A stretch of DNA of 64,000 bases from an uncultured Fulvivirga sp. (lineage in GTDB: Bacteria; Bacteroidota; Bacteroidia; Cytophagales; Cyclobacteriaceae), in NCBI GenBank assembly GCA_947500555.1, contig CANMSE010000001.1:558001-622000 (forward strand). The letters run 5' to 3'. The position numbers and the translations under genes are program-made. The notes under the pieces are model-generated. The model made no database searches. It was not told the DNA's origin and worked only from the letters and a program-made list of their open reading frames with translations. Position 1 is the first letter of the stretch. Each line of letters begins with the position of its first letter. This document shows positions 52,489 to 61,962 of this stretch, one piece after another.

Positions 52489-53796
52489 TTAATAAGTACC
52501 TACTATTTCATTGGCCCAATCTATAACCTGCTGACTTATCCTGTCTTCCCATATGCCGGGTTTTCCTGTGAAGCTGTTAAGCTCTGATTCATGAATGGTA
52601 GACCAATGATCCAGACCAGGGTATTTATGCAACTTATGGTCAGCATGCTTGTTACGATCTAGTACATTGATAATCATATCATTATCCAATTCTGACATAA
52701 TCCAATCATTAGTCCCCCATCTTATTCGTATAGGAGCTTTTAAGGACTCCCATTCTTTAGCAAAATCAAAATCTTGCAATTGATGATAATATTCCATTGG
52801 TCTTCCATACATGTGGTATGGTCCATGATAATTAGCTTCTTTTAATGCTGGATATTCCTCAATTACGTTAGCATAGCTTTTTTTATTGATCAACATACCA
52901 TGATATAAGGGAATATACCACTGATTCATTTTTCTTAATATTTCAGATTCGTTGTTACCTTTAAATGATAATATCCTTCGCTCAATTTCAAGCATATGCT
53001 CATACCAGGTCTTGTAAAAAGTACCTTCTGAAATGACTCCTGCCAATTGATATTTATTCGCAAAGTATGGTGCTAAAGCACTGCCCATACTACTGCCAAA
53101 AACAACTATTTTGGTTGTATCAACCAGTTCAGATGCTTTCAAACTCTCTATGGCAGCTTCATAACCACTCAACTCGGTAAGAAAATCCGTTTGTCCACAG
53201 TCTCCCTGACTATCTCCAACGCCTGGCTTATCCACTCGCATGACTACCATACCGGATTTCTCTACCAGATCATTTATTAGCTTTGCCCAATTATTAGAAC
53301 GTCCTGGATAACCTTCGATAGTAGAGCAACTTAAACCCGACAGCAGGAATATTGCCGGTAATTTGTTGTTGGCATTGGGACTCGTAATTATAGTTCGTTG
53401 GATTATTCCATAATCACTCACAACTTGCCCATAAATGGTTTTTATTCCACTATGTTTTTCATAATCCAAGGCTTTTAATTTTACAGATTTAGTTATTGAT
53501 TTATTAGCCCTTTTTATGAGAATTGATGTCTCTTTATTAGCCCGTATTGCATAGTTGACAGCACTCCAATCTTCTTGATCCAATATTTTTCTTCCATCCA
53601 CTGCTAGGATCTTATCTCCTGTTTGCAGACCTGCTTTCTTCAATGGGCTATCGCTATCTATACTTTTAATAATTGCCCCTGGGGTTTTGTTATCTGGCCA
53701 TCCAATAGTGGCCTGCCAAGTTGCTCTACGTTGTAGTTCCTGGGCGTTAAGAATGGCAAAGGATAAAAAAAGTAATACGAATAGTAACTGTCTCAT
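52489..53796 (-). CDS. Secreted alpha/beta hydrolase with N-terminal PDZ domain
   Basis: 435 residues from ATG 53796 (MRQLLFVLLFLSFAILNAQ signal). ATGs further upstream add a charged leader. A PDZ domain (about 30-105; PLKKAGLQTGDKILAVDG) precedes an alpha/beta hydrolase fold whose nucleophile Ser is in the elbow GSSMG (VVFGSSMGSALAPYF). RIRWGTNDWIM and YPGLDHWST supply the acid and the His. Likely an exported esterase or peptidase. It is divergent from a LytTR regulator gene (53918) across 121 nt, an arrangement that suggests regulation of the hydrolase by that protein. Confidence 0.86.
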   Translation of the reverse strand: MRQLLFVLLFLSFAILNAQELQRRATWQATIGWPDNKTPGAIIKSIDSDSPLKKAGLQTGDKILAVDGRKILDQEDWSAVNYAIRANKETSILIKRANKSITKSVKLKALDYEKHSGIKTIYGQVVSDYGIIQRTIITSPNANNKLPAIFLLSGLSCSTIEGYPGRSNNWAKLINDLVEKSGMVVMRVDKPGVGDSQGDCGQTDFLTELSGYEAAIESLKASELVDTTKIVVFGSSMGSALAPYFANKYQLAGVISEGTFYKTWYEHMLEIERRILSFKGNNESEILRKMNQWYIPLYHGMLINKKSYANVIEEYPALKEANYHGPYHMYGRPMEYYHQLQDFDFAKEWESLKAPIRIRWGTNDWIMSELDNDMIINVLDRNKHADHKLHKYPGLDHWSTIHESELNSFTGKPGIWEDRISQQVIDWANEIVGTY

Positions 53797-53917
53797 AGCT
53801 GTTAGTTTTTGATCAATGCTAGTTGATTCTACCAAGTAAATGGGATTTCTTATATCATCATCAATTGTTTTTATGTGAATAGTATTATTTTCATGACTTT
53901 CTTTACAGCACCTATTC

Positions 53918-54658
53918 ATGCAATATCTTTTTAACTCCAGAATTCTTACGCACATCATCTTTTGGTTTGTGTATTACATTTTCTTTGGGCTATTATGGGC
54001 TAAAAATGGAGACTATCAGGAATCTTTTTTCCTTGAATTTGTACTCATGCCTATCAGAATAGGAGCAGTATATTTTACACTTCATGTATTGCTACCCCGA
54101 TACTTACTAAGGAGGAGGTTTATCATTTTTGTAAGTCTATATCTGGTCATGCTCTTTATTGGTGGTGCGCTTCAACGTTTCAGCATTTATTTCTTTCTGG
54201 AACAGAATACTCAATTCAACCTAGTGGAAATCTTAAACATTTCACTCATACTTCGAGCAGCAGTACTTATAAACACAACCGTTTTACTCCTGCTAGCAGT
54301 AAAAATTCTCTTTCTATACTTTGAAGAAAGGGCCTCTAAAAATGATGGAGCTATTAAAACTGTTGAAATAAAATCAGATAAGCGTTACTATAAAGTAAAT
54401 GCCGATGAGATATTATACCTAGAGGGTTTAGGCAACTACACTACCTACCACCTGAGAACTGAGAAAAAAATTATTAGCTACATAAGCTTAAAGAAAGCAC
54501 TAGAAAAGCTGCCCTCATCTTTTAAGAGAATACACAAGTCTTATGTAGTAAATTCTCAAAATTTGATTTCTTATAATCAAGAGTCAATAGAGATTAAGCC
54601 AGGTAAATTTTTGCCAATTGGTAATTCCTATAAAGACGTTGTAAACCAGATTGGTTAA
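53918..54658 (+). CDS. Membrane-anchored LytTR transcriptional regulator
   Basis: 246 residues. Four membrane helices (about 10-135) are followed directly by a LytTR domain (about 148-245): KRYYKVNADEILYLEGLGNY, LKKALEKLPSSFKRIHKSYV, KFLPIGNSYKDVV. This compact form lacks a receiver domain. Divergent from the PDZ-hydrolase gene, which is its most likely target. The third such protein in the window. Confidence 0.9.
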   Translation: MQYLFNSRILTHIIFWFVYYIFFGLLWAKNGDYQESFFLEFVLMPIRIGAVYFTLHVLLPRYLLRRRFIIFVSLYLVMLFIGGALQRFSIYFFLEQNTQFNLVEILNISLILRAAVLINTTVLLLLAVKILFLYFEERASKNDGAIKTVEIKSDKRYYKVNADEILYLEGLGNYTTYHLRTEKKIISYISLKKALEKLPSSFKRIHKSYVVNSQNLISYNQESIEIKPGKFLPIGNSYKDVVNQIG

Positions 54659-54682
54659 GATTACTATTACTCTTGGCAATAT

Positions 54683-55204
54683 TCATTTTAAATCTTCTTT
54701 GAGTATGGCATACTCATAATTGTCAGACCAACCATTTTGTAATGGTAGTACCTTTCTCTTCCTTCCTTCTTTGACAAAGCCGGTTTTTTCTAAAACCCTT
54801 ATTGAGGCGCAATTTTCAACTGCACAACCAGCTTCAATCCTGTGAAGGTTCAACGTGTTAAAGGCTAAATCTACTATAGCTTTAACAGCCTCTGTGGCAA
54901 ACCCTCTACCCCAGTATTTAGGTATCACACTATAGTGAACTTCTCCAGATCTGAAACGAGCAGGTGCTAATCTTAAGCCCATTATTCCAATAAAGGTATT
55001 GTCATCTTTGAGTCTTATTGACCATCCAATATAATCAGGATTGTCAATCATAGGTTTATGAAATTCTAGCGTAGCATTAAGATCACTAGGTATGCCAATA
55101 GTATTGAAACGAGCAACTTTTTCATGAGAATTCAGGATGTGAACATCAGTCATATCCCCCTCAGTAAGTGGGTTTAATTTAAGACTAGATGTGACTACAT
55201 ACAC
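54683..55204 (-). CDS. RimJ/RimL-type GNAT acetyltransferase
   Basis: 173 residues from GTG 55204 (VYVVTSSLKLNPLTEGD). The longer reading from ATG 55267 would overlap the AsmA-like gene by 44 nt and adds 21 non-conserved residues. Conserved segments: VHYSVIPKYWGRGFATEAVKAIVDLAF (acetyl-CoA loop GRGFA) and LHRIEAGCAVENCASIRVLEK. It is the downstream partner of the AsmA-like gene. Such enzymes acetylate protein N-termini or small amines. Start position uncertain. Confidence 0.82.
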   Translation of the reverse strand: MYVVTSSLKLNPLTEGDMTDVHILNSHEKVARFNTIGIPSDLNATLEFHKPMIDNPDYIGWSIRLKDDNTFIGIMGLRLAPARFRSGEVHYSVIPKYWGRGFATEAVKAIVDLAFNTLNLHRIEAGCAVENCASIRVLEKTGFVKEGRKRKVLPLQNGWSDNYEYAILKEDLK

Positions 55205-55223
55205 GGTAAAAATATGGCAATTG

Positions 55224-58200
55224 CTAAATGGCTGCTGCTTTTTCCCTTGCCTTAGCCATAATAGCATCAGCTTTACTTTTACTTTCAGCTTCTACTTTAT
55301 TCGCCTTTTGATCTGTTTCCCTTTTTAGTTTCTTAGCTGCTTCTTCGGCAATCTTTTTCTTTAGAAAATTACTACCCGCCTCTTTTACAATGTTATCAGC
55401 TTGTGCATAGCCTTCTTTTCGTAGCTTGTCAGCTGCTTGTTTACCTTGAGCAACAATTTTATCAGCTTGATCTTGCGCTTCAGCAATAATACTCTGTCTT
55501 TGTTTTTCTTTTTCAGCATCCAAATCAACTCCCGTCTTTTCTTCAATCTGATCTTTAACAACGGCCTTGGCCACATCTTTTACTTGAGCGCGTTGCTCTG
55601 ACGCATTGAGTTTGAGCTTTGGATCATCATATGTTCCACCAACTCCAATTGATAAAGGTATAATAGTGTTTCCATCAGAGTTTCCTCCAGTATATTTAGC
55701 AACCAAAGAATTAACTGAGCTGCCCAACTTTCCGGCAGGGACATTCATTTTCATACTATAGTCTAATGATCCGTCTAAATATGAAGAGCCTGAAATGGAT
55801 GTTTTATAACCAGCCAGTTCTAGGTCGAAAGGTTTTACATTTACCTTACCATCTTCAATAGTCACATCCATTAAAATATCTTTGATATCAACTTTATCTG
55901 TGTTACTTAGACTATTAAGGCTTGTCAGTGACCCAATTTTTTGTAGCGTTTCAGAATTCTCCAACTGAGCCTGAGCAATATTCAGCAAACCGGCACCGGT
56001 CACCGTTTTCATATCTGGAAGCATCTCTTGGGTAAGTAAACCATTTAATTTAAAATCTGTTGATAATTTCCCATCCACTTTATTCGCAATTGGAAAATAG
56101 CTTTTGACTATTGAGAAGGTCTGAAACGCCTTTTGCGCTGACAACTCATCGACTTTCAAGTCAAAATCATATTTGGGTTTTTGTGTATCTCTTGGATCAT
56201 AAGTACCATTTATCGCGAACTGTCCTTCCAATAAATTAAACTTCAATCCGCTCAGGTTCACCACTCCATCCCTAACGATGATATCACCTTTGGCATTGGT
56301 CATCTGCATATCCATTACAGCCACAGTCTTGATAGCGGATGACAATATAAAATCTATATCCGTTGGAACTTCAACTATCCCATATGAATCATCTGTCGTT
56401 GGAGTCTCTGTCGTTTCCTGACCACTGGCTGTCTCCTCTTCGGTCATGAACTCGTTCAAATCCAACAGGTTAGAGCTGAAATTTAAGGACCCTTTGAGTG
56501 TTTGGTTTTCTCCAAATAAGTAGCCTATATAATTAGAAATTGCTCCGGTCATGGCCATGTCACTTTTACCAACCGTTCCTTTGTAATCATTCAAGGCTAT
56601 CTTCTCCGGGTCAAATGCAGCTTTCGCTGATGATATGGTCACATCATAAGGAAGATCAGCATCTGTGTATTTAAAATTTGCTATGGACACTTGCCCACTT
56701 GTAGGCAATTGGGCATAGCGTTCTGCTTCCAAATCTGACATATTTCCAGCTGTTGAGAGATCTGCCTTAACTATCCCTGCAAGAGTCATCCCTTCCAAAG
56801 GAAAAACTTTAGTTATCTTTTCCAGATCCATTCCTCCTGAAGCCGATAAATCCCAGGTGTAATTATTGAGGTTAGAAAATACTAAGTCTGCTTTAAATGG
56901 TTCGCCATCCATTGTCATATTGAAGTCCTTAACAAAAGCTTTAAAATCCTCCATTAGACCTGTTGGGCTTTTTATTTCTGCATCAAAGGCAAGCCCCTCC
57001 AACGCGTACGGCATGTCAGCGGTTTTTATATAGCCGTCCTGCATTAACATGACAGCATCAACTGTAGGTGTCTTACCAGTTATACTGTCATATACTCCAG
57101 CAGCTTCAAGGTCGATACTAAATAGGCCTTTCATATTCGTGCCTTCGATCGGGAACATATCACTGAGCTCAGCAAGGTTCAACTTGCCACTTATTTTTGC
57201 ATCCATATTGTAGTCAACCAGATTAGCAATACGAGCTCTGGCATCTATTGGGTTATTACCAAAATCCATATGAAACTGCTTAAGATCTACAACAGTATTA
57301 TCTATAATTCCATCATTGTTATCCACCAGTAAATCCATGCTAATATTGGAGATGGCCGTTGGCAAATCAGGATATTTGAACATAGCATCATCTACTTTCA
57401 TATTAAGTTTAAAAGCAGGCATATTTAAACTGTCAAATGTACCTTTGACCATTCCATCAAAAGCCAAAACACCTGTTGTTTCTATAGACGAGAAGTCATT
57501 GGTATATACCCCAGGAACTAATGAAAGAAGACTCTTAAAAGTAGTTTCTTTTGCACCGTAAGTTAAGTCCATACCCATGCTTCCATCAGCATTTAATGAC
57601 AGCCAACCATCAAAACCAAAACCAAAGTCATTCAGATTGATGGCGTTCTCTTTGAAAGTATATTTACTGTAGTTGTCGCTAATACTCAAGGTAATATCGG
57701 AAGATAACTGCTTATCACTGATGTACTCGATTCCATCAAAAATAACAGATAGAGAGTCTATCGAAGTATTAGTAGCAACATCAAATTCATCTTGATTGAA
57801 ATCTCCACTACCATTATGGTTTAAATTTTTAACTTCTAACAAAAAGGGAAGTGTGGCGTCATCATATATTACGTGGCCTCTAGTTATAGACCAGTGATCA
57901 ATACCAACATTAAATGCCGTAGCTTCTGAGCTTACCGTATCCTGAACTGCAACTTCGTCAGAAGTAATGGCAATATCATAGTTTGCTGTTCCATCTTCCA
58001 GTACTTTAATATTTATTTCTGGATGAACAAGTTGAATGCCACTCACTTTAATCTGGTCTCCAAACAGGCTGAAGAGATCAATTTCTACTTCAAACGCTTC
58101 TACAGCAAAAAGTATTTCTCCCTCAAATGGAGCTCTATTAATTACTCCGAAGTTGTTTAATTCGGCTGTAGCATTTGGAAAGTTGGTAAATAATGAAATT

Positions 58201-58361
58201 CCAAAATCTTCCGTATTCCATACAATATCCGCATTTACAGATTCTGCCAGTGATTTATCAATAGCCGCTTTTATGTCATCCTTGAAAATAATAGGTACTA
58301 TTAAAGCCACTGATAAAATAATCACTAATATAACACCGAGGATGATAACAAGCTTTTTCAT
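55224..58361 (-). CDS. AsmA-family protein with C-terminal coiled coil
   Basis: 1045 residues. An N-terminal membrane helix (about 5-25) is followed by a long extended AsmA-like domain rich in beta strands (SVNADIVWNTEDFGISLF at the start; DIKDILMDVTIEDGKVNVKPFDLELAGYKTSISG near the end) resembling lipid-transfer bridge proteins. Residues about 930-1045 form a Lys/Ala/Glu-rich helix (QDQADKIVAQGKQAADKLRK) that may be periplasmic coiled coil. AsmA relatives span the periplasm and are implicated in phospholipid traffic or outer-membrane assembly. It precedes a GNAT gene on the same strand. Confidence 0.86.
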   Translation of the reverse strand: MKKLVIILGVILVIILSVALIVPIIFKDDIKAAIDKSLAESVNADIVWNTEDFGISLFTNFPNATAELNNFGVINRAPFEGEILFAVEAFEVEIDLFSLFGDQIKVSGIQLVHPEINIKVLEDGTANYDIAITSDEVAVQDTVSSEATAFNVGIDHWSITRGHVIYDDATLPFLLEVKNLNHNGSGDFNQDEFDVATNTSIDSLSVIFDGIEYISDKQLSSDITLSISDNYSKYTFKENAINLNDFGFGFDGWLSLNADGSMGMDLTYGAKETTFKSLLSLVPGVYTNDFSSIETTGVLAFDGMVKGTFDSLNMPAFKLNMKVDDAMFKYPDLPTAISNISMDLLVDNNDGIIDNTVVDLKQFHMDFGNNPIDARARIANLVDYNMDAKISGKLNLAELSDMFPIEGTNMKGLFSIDLEAAGVYDSITGKTPTVDAVMLMQDGYIKTADMPYALEGLAFDAEIKSPTGLMEDFKAFVKDFNMTMDGEPFKADLVFSNLNNYTWDLSASGGMDLEKITKVFPLEGMTLAGIVKADLSTAGNMSDLEAERYAQLPTSGQVSIANFKYTDADLPYDVTISSAKAAFDPEKIALNDYKGTVGKSDMAMTGAISNYIGYLFGENQTLKGSLNFSSNLLDLNEFMTEEETASGQETTETPTTDDSYGIVEVPTDIDFILSSAIKTVAVMDMQMTNAKGDIIVRDGVVNLSGLKFNLLEGQFAINGTYDPRDTQKPKYDFDLKVDELSAQKAFQTFSIVKSYFPIANKVDGKLSTDFKLNGLLTQEMLPDMKTVTGAGLLNIAQAQLENSETLQKIGSLTSLNSLSNTDKVDIKDILMDVTIEDGKVNVKPFDLELAGYKTSISGSSYLDGSLDYSMKMNVPAGKLGSSVNSLVAKYTGGNSDGNTIIPLSIGVGGTYDDPKLKLNASEQRAQVKDVAKAVVKDQIEEKTGVDLDAEKEKQRQSIIAEAQDQADKIVAQGKQAADKLRKEGYAQADNIVKEAGSNFLKKKIAEEAAKKLKRETDQKANKVEAESKSKADAIMAKAREKAAAI

Positions 58362-58452
58362 GAGAACTGTGCTGGGTAAATAAGTTGAATAATTTCCAGA
58401 TCAAATTTAATAAACAATTCAATCATTCTTTAGCTGGTGATATTCTTATGCA

Positions 58453-58806
58453 CTACCTAGTCAGGTATATTTGAATTTCATCAGTATAAGTGAGGTGAAC
58501 ACTACTTTGAGTTGAAGAAACCACGTGATATTTTAACACAAAATTATTATCAGCCCGAGTAATGATTAATTCATCATGTCGTTTCTGCCATTGAAGATCA
58601 AATTGATCAGCATCTGGTAGTAAAATGGATGAGCTGTCTGGGTCCATTATGAAATGACCAGTATTATTATTCCTCAGAAACAATACACCTTGGCGATTCT
58701 CACCAAAAGCCTTGAAAGCTATATTCCAGCTTCCGGTCAGTGGTTGTTGTTCAACATGATCTGTACATGCAAAAAGTACTACCGATAGTAAAAAAATTAT
58801 CCTCAT
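58453..58806 (-). CDS. Small lipoprotein of unknown function
   Basis: Not recognised. 117 residues with a lipoprotein signal (MRIIFLLSVVLFAC, TDHVEQQ next). The mature part is a small beta-rich domain of the lipocalin-like type (GSWNIAFKAFGENRQGVLFLR, HDELIITRADNNFVLKYHV). The recurrent G-x-W start is shared by lipocalin-like lipoproteins of this lineage. Monocistronic between the AsmA-like and aldehyde dehydrogenase genes. Confidence 0.68.
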   Translation of the reverse strand: MRIIFLLSVVLFACTDHVEQQPLTGSWNIAFKAFGENRQGVLFLRNNNTGHFIMDPDSSSILLPDADQFDLQWQKRHDELIITRADNNFVLKYHVVSSTQSSVHLTYTDEIQIYLTR

Positions 58807-58850
58807 AAACTACCAAATACAACGCCAAGATCATTTGAAAGATTGTTCTG

Positions 58851-60278
58851 CTAAAGATACTTTTTCAAGAAACTTATGATAGCCTTTTTAGAATCTGTAT
58901 AAGGGGGATAAATAAACTTAGTCGATGTCAAACCTGTACGTTGTTTCATTACACCCTTTTCATTTGAAAAAGCTAAAAAACCATGTTTTCCGTGGGATTT
59001 ACCTATGCCACTATTATTGACTCCTCCAAAGGGAAGGTTAACATGACCAAAATGAATAACACAATCATTAATGACTGCGTTGCCTGAAGTAGTTTTTGAT
59101 AAAACTTCTTCTCTATTCTTTTTATTAGTGCCAAAATAATATAATGCTAAGGCCTTAGGTTTTGAATTGATTGTATCAATAGCTTCTTTCAAAGAATGAT
59201 AAGTTATAATTGGTAATAGCGGACCGAAGATTTCTTCCTGCATTATATCTGATGACATTGGTACATTTGTTAATACCGTTGGAGGAATAAAGTTTTCATC
59301 CTCAATAGTGTTCCCTCCCATAGCTATTTCCGCTCCATCTGTTATCGCTTTTTCAAGAAGTCGATTAAGACGATCATAGTGATGCTTATTAACGATACGC
59401 CCATAGCTTTTTGATTCTGAAAAATTATTTGAGGAGCCAAAAAGTTTATCAATTTGTTTAACCAAAATTTTAGAAAATTCAGAGGCCACATCTTCGTGCA
59501 CCAGCAGATAATCAGGGGCAATACAAGTCTGACCATTATTCAAAAATTTACCCCATGCTATCTTTTCAGCAGCATTAACTAAATCCCCTTCGTTATCCAC
59601 TATTGCTGGAGATTTACCGCCTAATTCAAGAGTAACTGAGGTCAAATTATCTGAAGCCGCTCTCATAACAATCTTGCCTACGTTAGGGCTCCCGGTAAAA
59701 AAAATATGGTCAAATGGCAAAGTAAGTAGTTCTTTGGATACATCAACACCTCCATTAACAACGACAACTTCTTTTTCAGGAAAAATCTCAGTAATCATTG
59801 CTTGTATCAATGAAGCAGTATTTGGCGTCATTTCTGATGGCTTAATGATTGCCACGTTACCTGCCGCTATGCACGAAACCAATGGGCCTATAGCCAAGTT
59901 GAAAGGATAATTCCAGGGTGCAATGATTAAGCATACTCCTTTTGGCTCATATTTAACATAAGAAGTACTTCCTAACATGCTCAAAGGAGTGTCAACTTTT
60001 AGAGGGTTCGCCCAAGCACTTAAATGATTTAAAGCATGCCTAATTTCACTTACTACAGGATAGATTTCCGTAACATCAGTTTCACTTGGCGGTTTTTTGA
60101 AATCATCATAAATAGCCTTTTTAATACGTTCATCATTAGCGATTAACCATTTTAGAATACTTTTTAATGCATATTTCCTGCTCTTAATCGAAGTCATTTC
60201 AAAGCGCTCCTTTTTCAACTGAATCTTACTAAAAACAGTCTTTAGGTCACTTTTAGAAGCCATTTTTTTTACTGTCAT
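58851..60278 (-). CDS. NAD(P)-dependent aldehyde dehydrogenase
   Basis: 475 residues. The nucleophile Cys252 is in NNGQTCIAPD and the general base Glu218 in LELGGKSP. Nucleotide-binding and conserved segments IIAPWNYPFNLAIGPL, KPSEMTPNTA, FFTGSPNVGK and EEIFGPLLPI are all present. The C-terminal hydrophobic tail (KKAIISFLKKYL) resembles class 3 (fatty aldehyde) dehydrogenases, which use it for membrane association. The start could be ATG 60278 or 60263. Substrate probably medium- or long-chain aldehydes, by family only. Confidence 0.92.
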   Translation of the reverse strand: MTVKKMASKSDLKTVFSKIQLKKERFEMTSIKSRKYALKSILKWLIANDERIKKAIYDDFKKPPSETDVTEIYPVVSEIRHALNHLSAWANPLKVDTPLSMLGSTSYVKYEPKGVCLIIAPWNYPFNLAIGPLVSCIAAGNVAIIKPSEMTPNTASLIQAMITEIFPEKEVVVVNGGVDVSKELLTLPFDHIFFTGSPNVGKIVMRAASDNLTSVTLELGGKSPAIVDNEGDLVNAAEKIAWGKFLNNGQTCIAPDYLLVHEDVASEFSKILVKQIDKLFGSSNNFSESKSYGRIVNKHHYDRLNRLLEKAITDGAEIAMGGNTIEDENFIPPTVLTNVPMSSDIMQEEIFGPLLPIITYHSLKEAIDTINSKPKALALYYFGTNKKNREEVLSKTTSGNAVINDCVIHFGHVNLPFGGVNNSGIGKSHGKHGFLAFSNEKGVMKQRTGLTSTKFIYPPYTDSKKAIISFLKKYL

Positions 60279-60363
60279 AGATTTAAAATTACCAATAACA
60301 AGAGTCAGAAGAAAAGAATCTTGTTATTCCAATGTTAACTAAACATTAATTCAATTTGTTCAT

Positions 60364-60393
60364 ATGTTATCTTAATGTTATCTTAATGTTATC
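60364..60393 (+). repeat. 11-bp tandem repeat upstream of a secreted-protein gene
   Basis: ATGTTATCTTA occurs at 60364-60374 and 60375-60385, with a truncated third copy ATGTTATC to 60393. The array ends 13 nt before the ATG at 60407. Helical-turn spacing suggests tandem binding of one regulator; LytTR regulators, which bind direct repeats and of which three are encoded in this window, are possible candidates. Confidence 0.35.
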
Positions 60394-60406
60394 AAACGGA
60401 TGAGGA

Positions 60407-61276
60407 ATGCGGATGAAAGCTCTATTTTTTACACTTCTATTTTTTTTCAGTTTCCAACTACTAGCTCAAAGTGATTATCATTTTCATTCAGATATTGAAA
60501 AAAATGTCATTGATCAATACATTCTGGAGGGCAAGACAAAGACACTTGAATTGCAACTCATAGCTGATGAGAATGTCACCACCAATTCCTTAAATACGTA
60601 TGGTCAAACCTTTGACATGTTATTGATAGACCTAAAGAAGAAGAAATTGACTGCAAAATCAGATCAACGATTCTTATCGTGGATGTTTTATAAAGTTCAT
60701 CGTAAAGCACTCAAGAACTATGAACAATATACCACTCTGGCTACCACATTAGATAACGGGAAATATGACTGCCTGTCGGCAACAACATTATATGCATTAT
60801 TACTCAATGAACTCAACTACAAACCAGAAGTAATAGAAACAAATTATCATATCTATCTTTTTGTAACTACTGAAGAAGGTCGTTTTTTGATTGAATCCAC
60901 TGACCCTATAACTGGTTTCGTTTATGATGAAAAAGAAATTGCCCTCCGAACAGAGTTGAAGGAATTGGATGTTAACACAGAATCTACTTATTTGTTTAAA
61001 GCTCAGCTCAATTCGCTAGTCACGTTAACTAAGCTAGCGGGCTTACAGTACTATAACAAGGCTGTCTTCCATTATAATCAACAAGACTTAAAGTCTACAC
61101 TGAATTTACTGGAGAAAGCAAGTTTGTTTTATCACTCTCAAAGAATTACAGAATTCGGTATAGTTCTGGCTAATGCTATCGCTGTAGATCAGACTCTTAA
61201 TCAAACTGACAAAAACCATGCTATGAGTAGAATACGCTCTTTTCTAAAAATGGATGATGCTATGGCGAGCCGTTAG
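60407..61276 (+). CDS. Exported transglutaminase-like protein
   Basis: 289 residues with a signal peptide (MRMKALFFTLLFFFSFQLLAQ). A papain-like/transglutaminase-like triad can be traced: Cys122 in KYDCLSATTLYALLL, His148 in TNYHIYLFV and Asp166 in ESTDPITG. The C-terminal third is helical (TPR-like: AVFHYNQQDLKSTLNLLEKAS). This layout resembles SirB1/transglutaminase-like proteins of Bacteroidota. It overlaps the OmpA-family gene tail-to-tail by 4 nt. The catalytic triad is an inference from spacing and flanking sequence. Confidence 0.72.
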   Translation: MRMKALFFTLLFFFSFQLLAQSDYHFHSDIEKNVIDQYILEGKTKTLELQLIADENVTTNSLNTYGQTFDMLLIDLKKKKLTAKSDQRFLSWMFYKVHRKALKNYEQYTTLATTLDNGKYDCLSATTLYALLLNELNYKPEVIETNYHIYLFVTTEEGRFLIESTDPITGFVYDEKEIALRTELKELDVNTESTYLFKAQLNSLVTLTKLAGLQYYNKAVFHYNQQDLKSTLNLLEKASLFYHSQRITEFGIVLANAIAVDQTLNQTDKNHAMSRIRSFLKMDDAMASR

Positions 61277-61953
61277 TTTGTCAAAATTCTCACTTCGACT
61301 CTACGATTGGCTGCTCTAGAAGCAGAATCACCAGCTCTCGAAAGAGGTTGAGTACCTCCAAAAGCTTTGGTTATGATTCTTTTCTTACTGATTCCGTTAC
61401 CTACAATATAGCTTTTAACAGCTTCAACTCGGTTTTCCGATAGCTTCATATTCTGTTTGGCATTACCTCTAAAATCAGTGTGACCCTCTAACTGGATTGT
61501 CATAGTTTCACTATCATTGAGCATTGCTACAATTTGATCTAGCTCTTCATGTGACTCAGGAGAAATGTCAGCTTTACCAAGGGCAAAAATTAACTTATCT
61601 AGCCTAATCAATCGGTTAATACCGTTTGGAACAAGTTCGATGACTTTATCAATTTTTCCCTCCTTATTCTCATCAGCTTTTATGGTTGAAGTGTGCGTAG
61701 TATAACCATCAGCTCTGACTACTACCATATAATCATTGTCCCCCTCCATATTAAAATTAAAGGAGTAACCTGAGAAAACTCCTATTTTACTACCATAAGG
61801 TAGGCTTTCATATTTAATCTTAGATTCAACAGGTTCTTTGGATTCAGCATCTATAATATTCCCTGTGAATATAATTGGCGTATCTTCTTGAGCAAATACG
61901 CCAGAGGCTACAAATATTGTTAGTAAAAAAAGTATACCGCTCTTTAAGTTCAT
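61273..61953 (-). CDS. OmpA-family outer-membrane protein
   Basis: 226 residues: a signal peptide (to about residue 21), a carboxypeptidase-regulatory-like beta domain (about 28-105; FTGNIIDAESKEPVESKI) and a C-terminal OmpA-like domain (about 115-226) with TIQLEGHTDFRGNAKQNMKLSENRVEAVKSY and the end RAANRRVEVRI. The OmpA domain binds peptidoglycan diaminopimelate, so the protein links outer membrane and cell wall. It lies 9 nt downstream of the next OmpA-family gene and is probably co-transcribed with it. Confidence 0.9.
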   Translation of the reverse strand: MNLKSGILFLLTIFVASGVFAQEDTPIIFTGNIIDAESKEPVESKIKYESLPYGSKIGVFSGYSFNFNMEGDNDYMVVVRADGYTTHTSTIKADENKEGKIDKVIELVPNGINRLIRLDKLIFALGKADISPESHEELDQIVAMLNDSETMTIQLEGHTDFRGNAKQNMKLSENRVEAVKSYIVGNGISKKRIITKAFGGTQPLSRAGDSASRAANRRVEVRILTN

Positions 61954-61962
61954 GGCTCCAAT

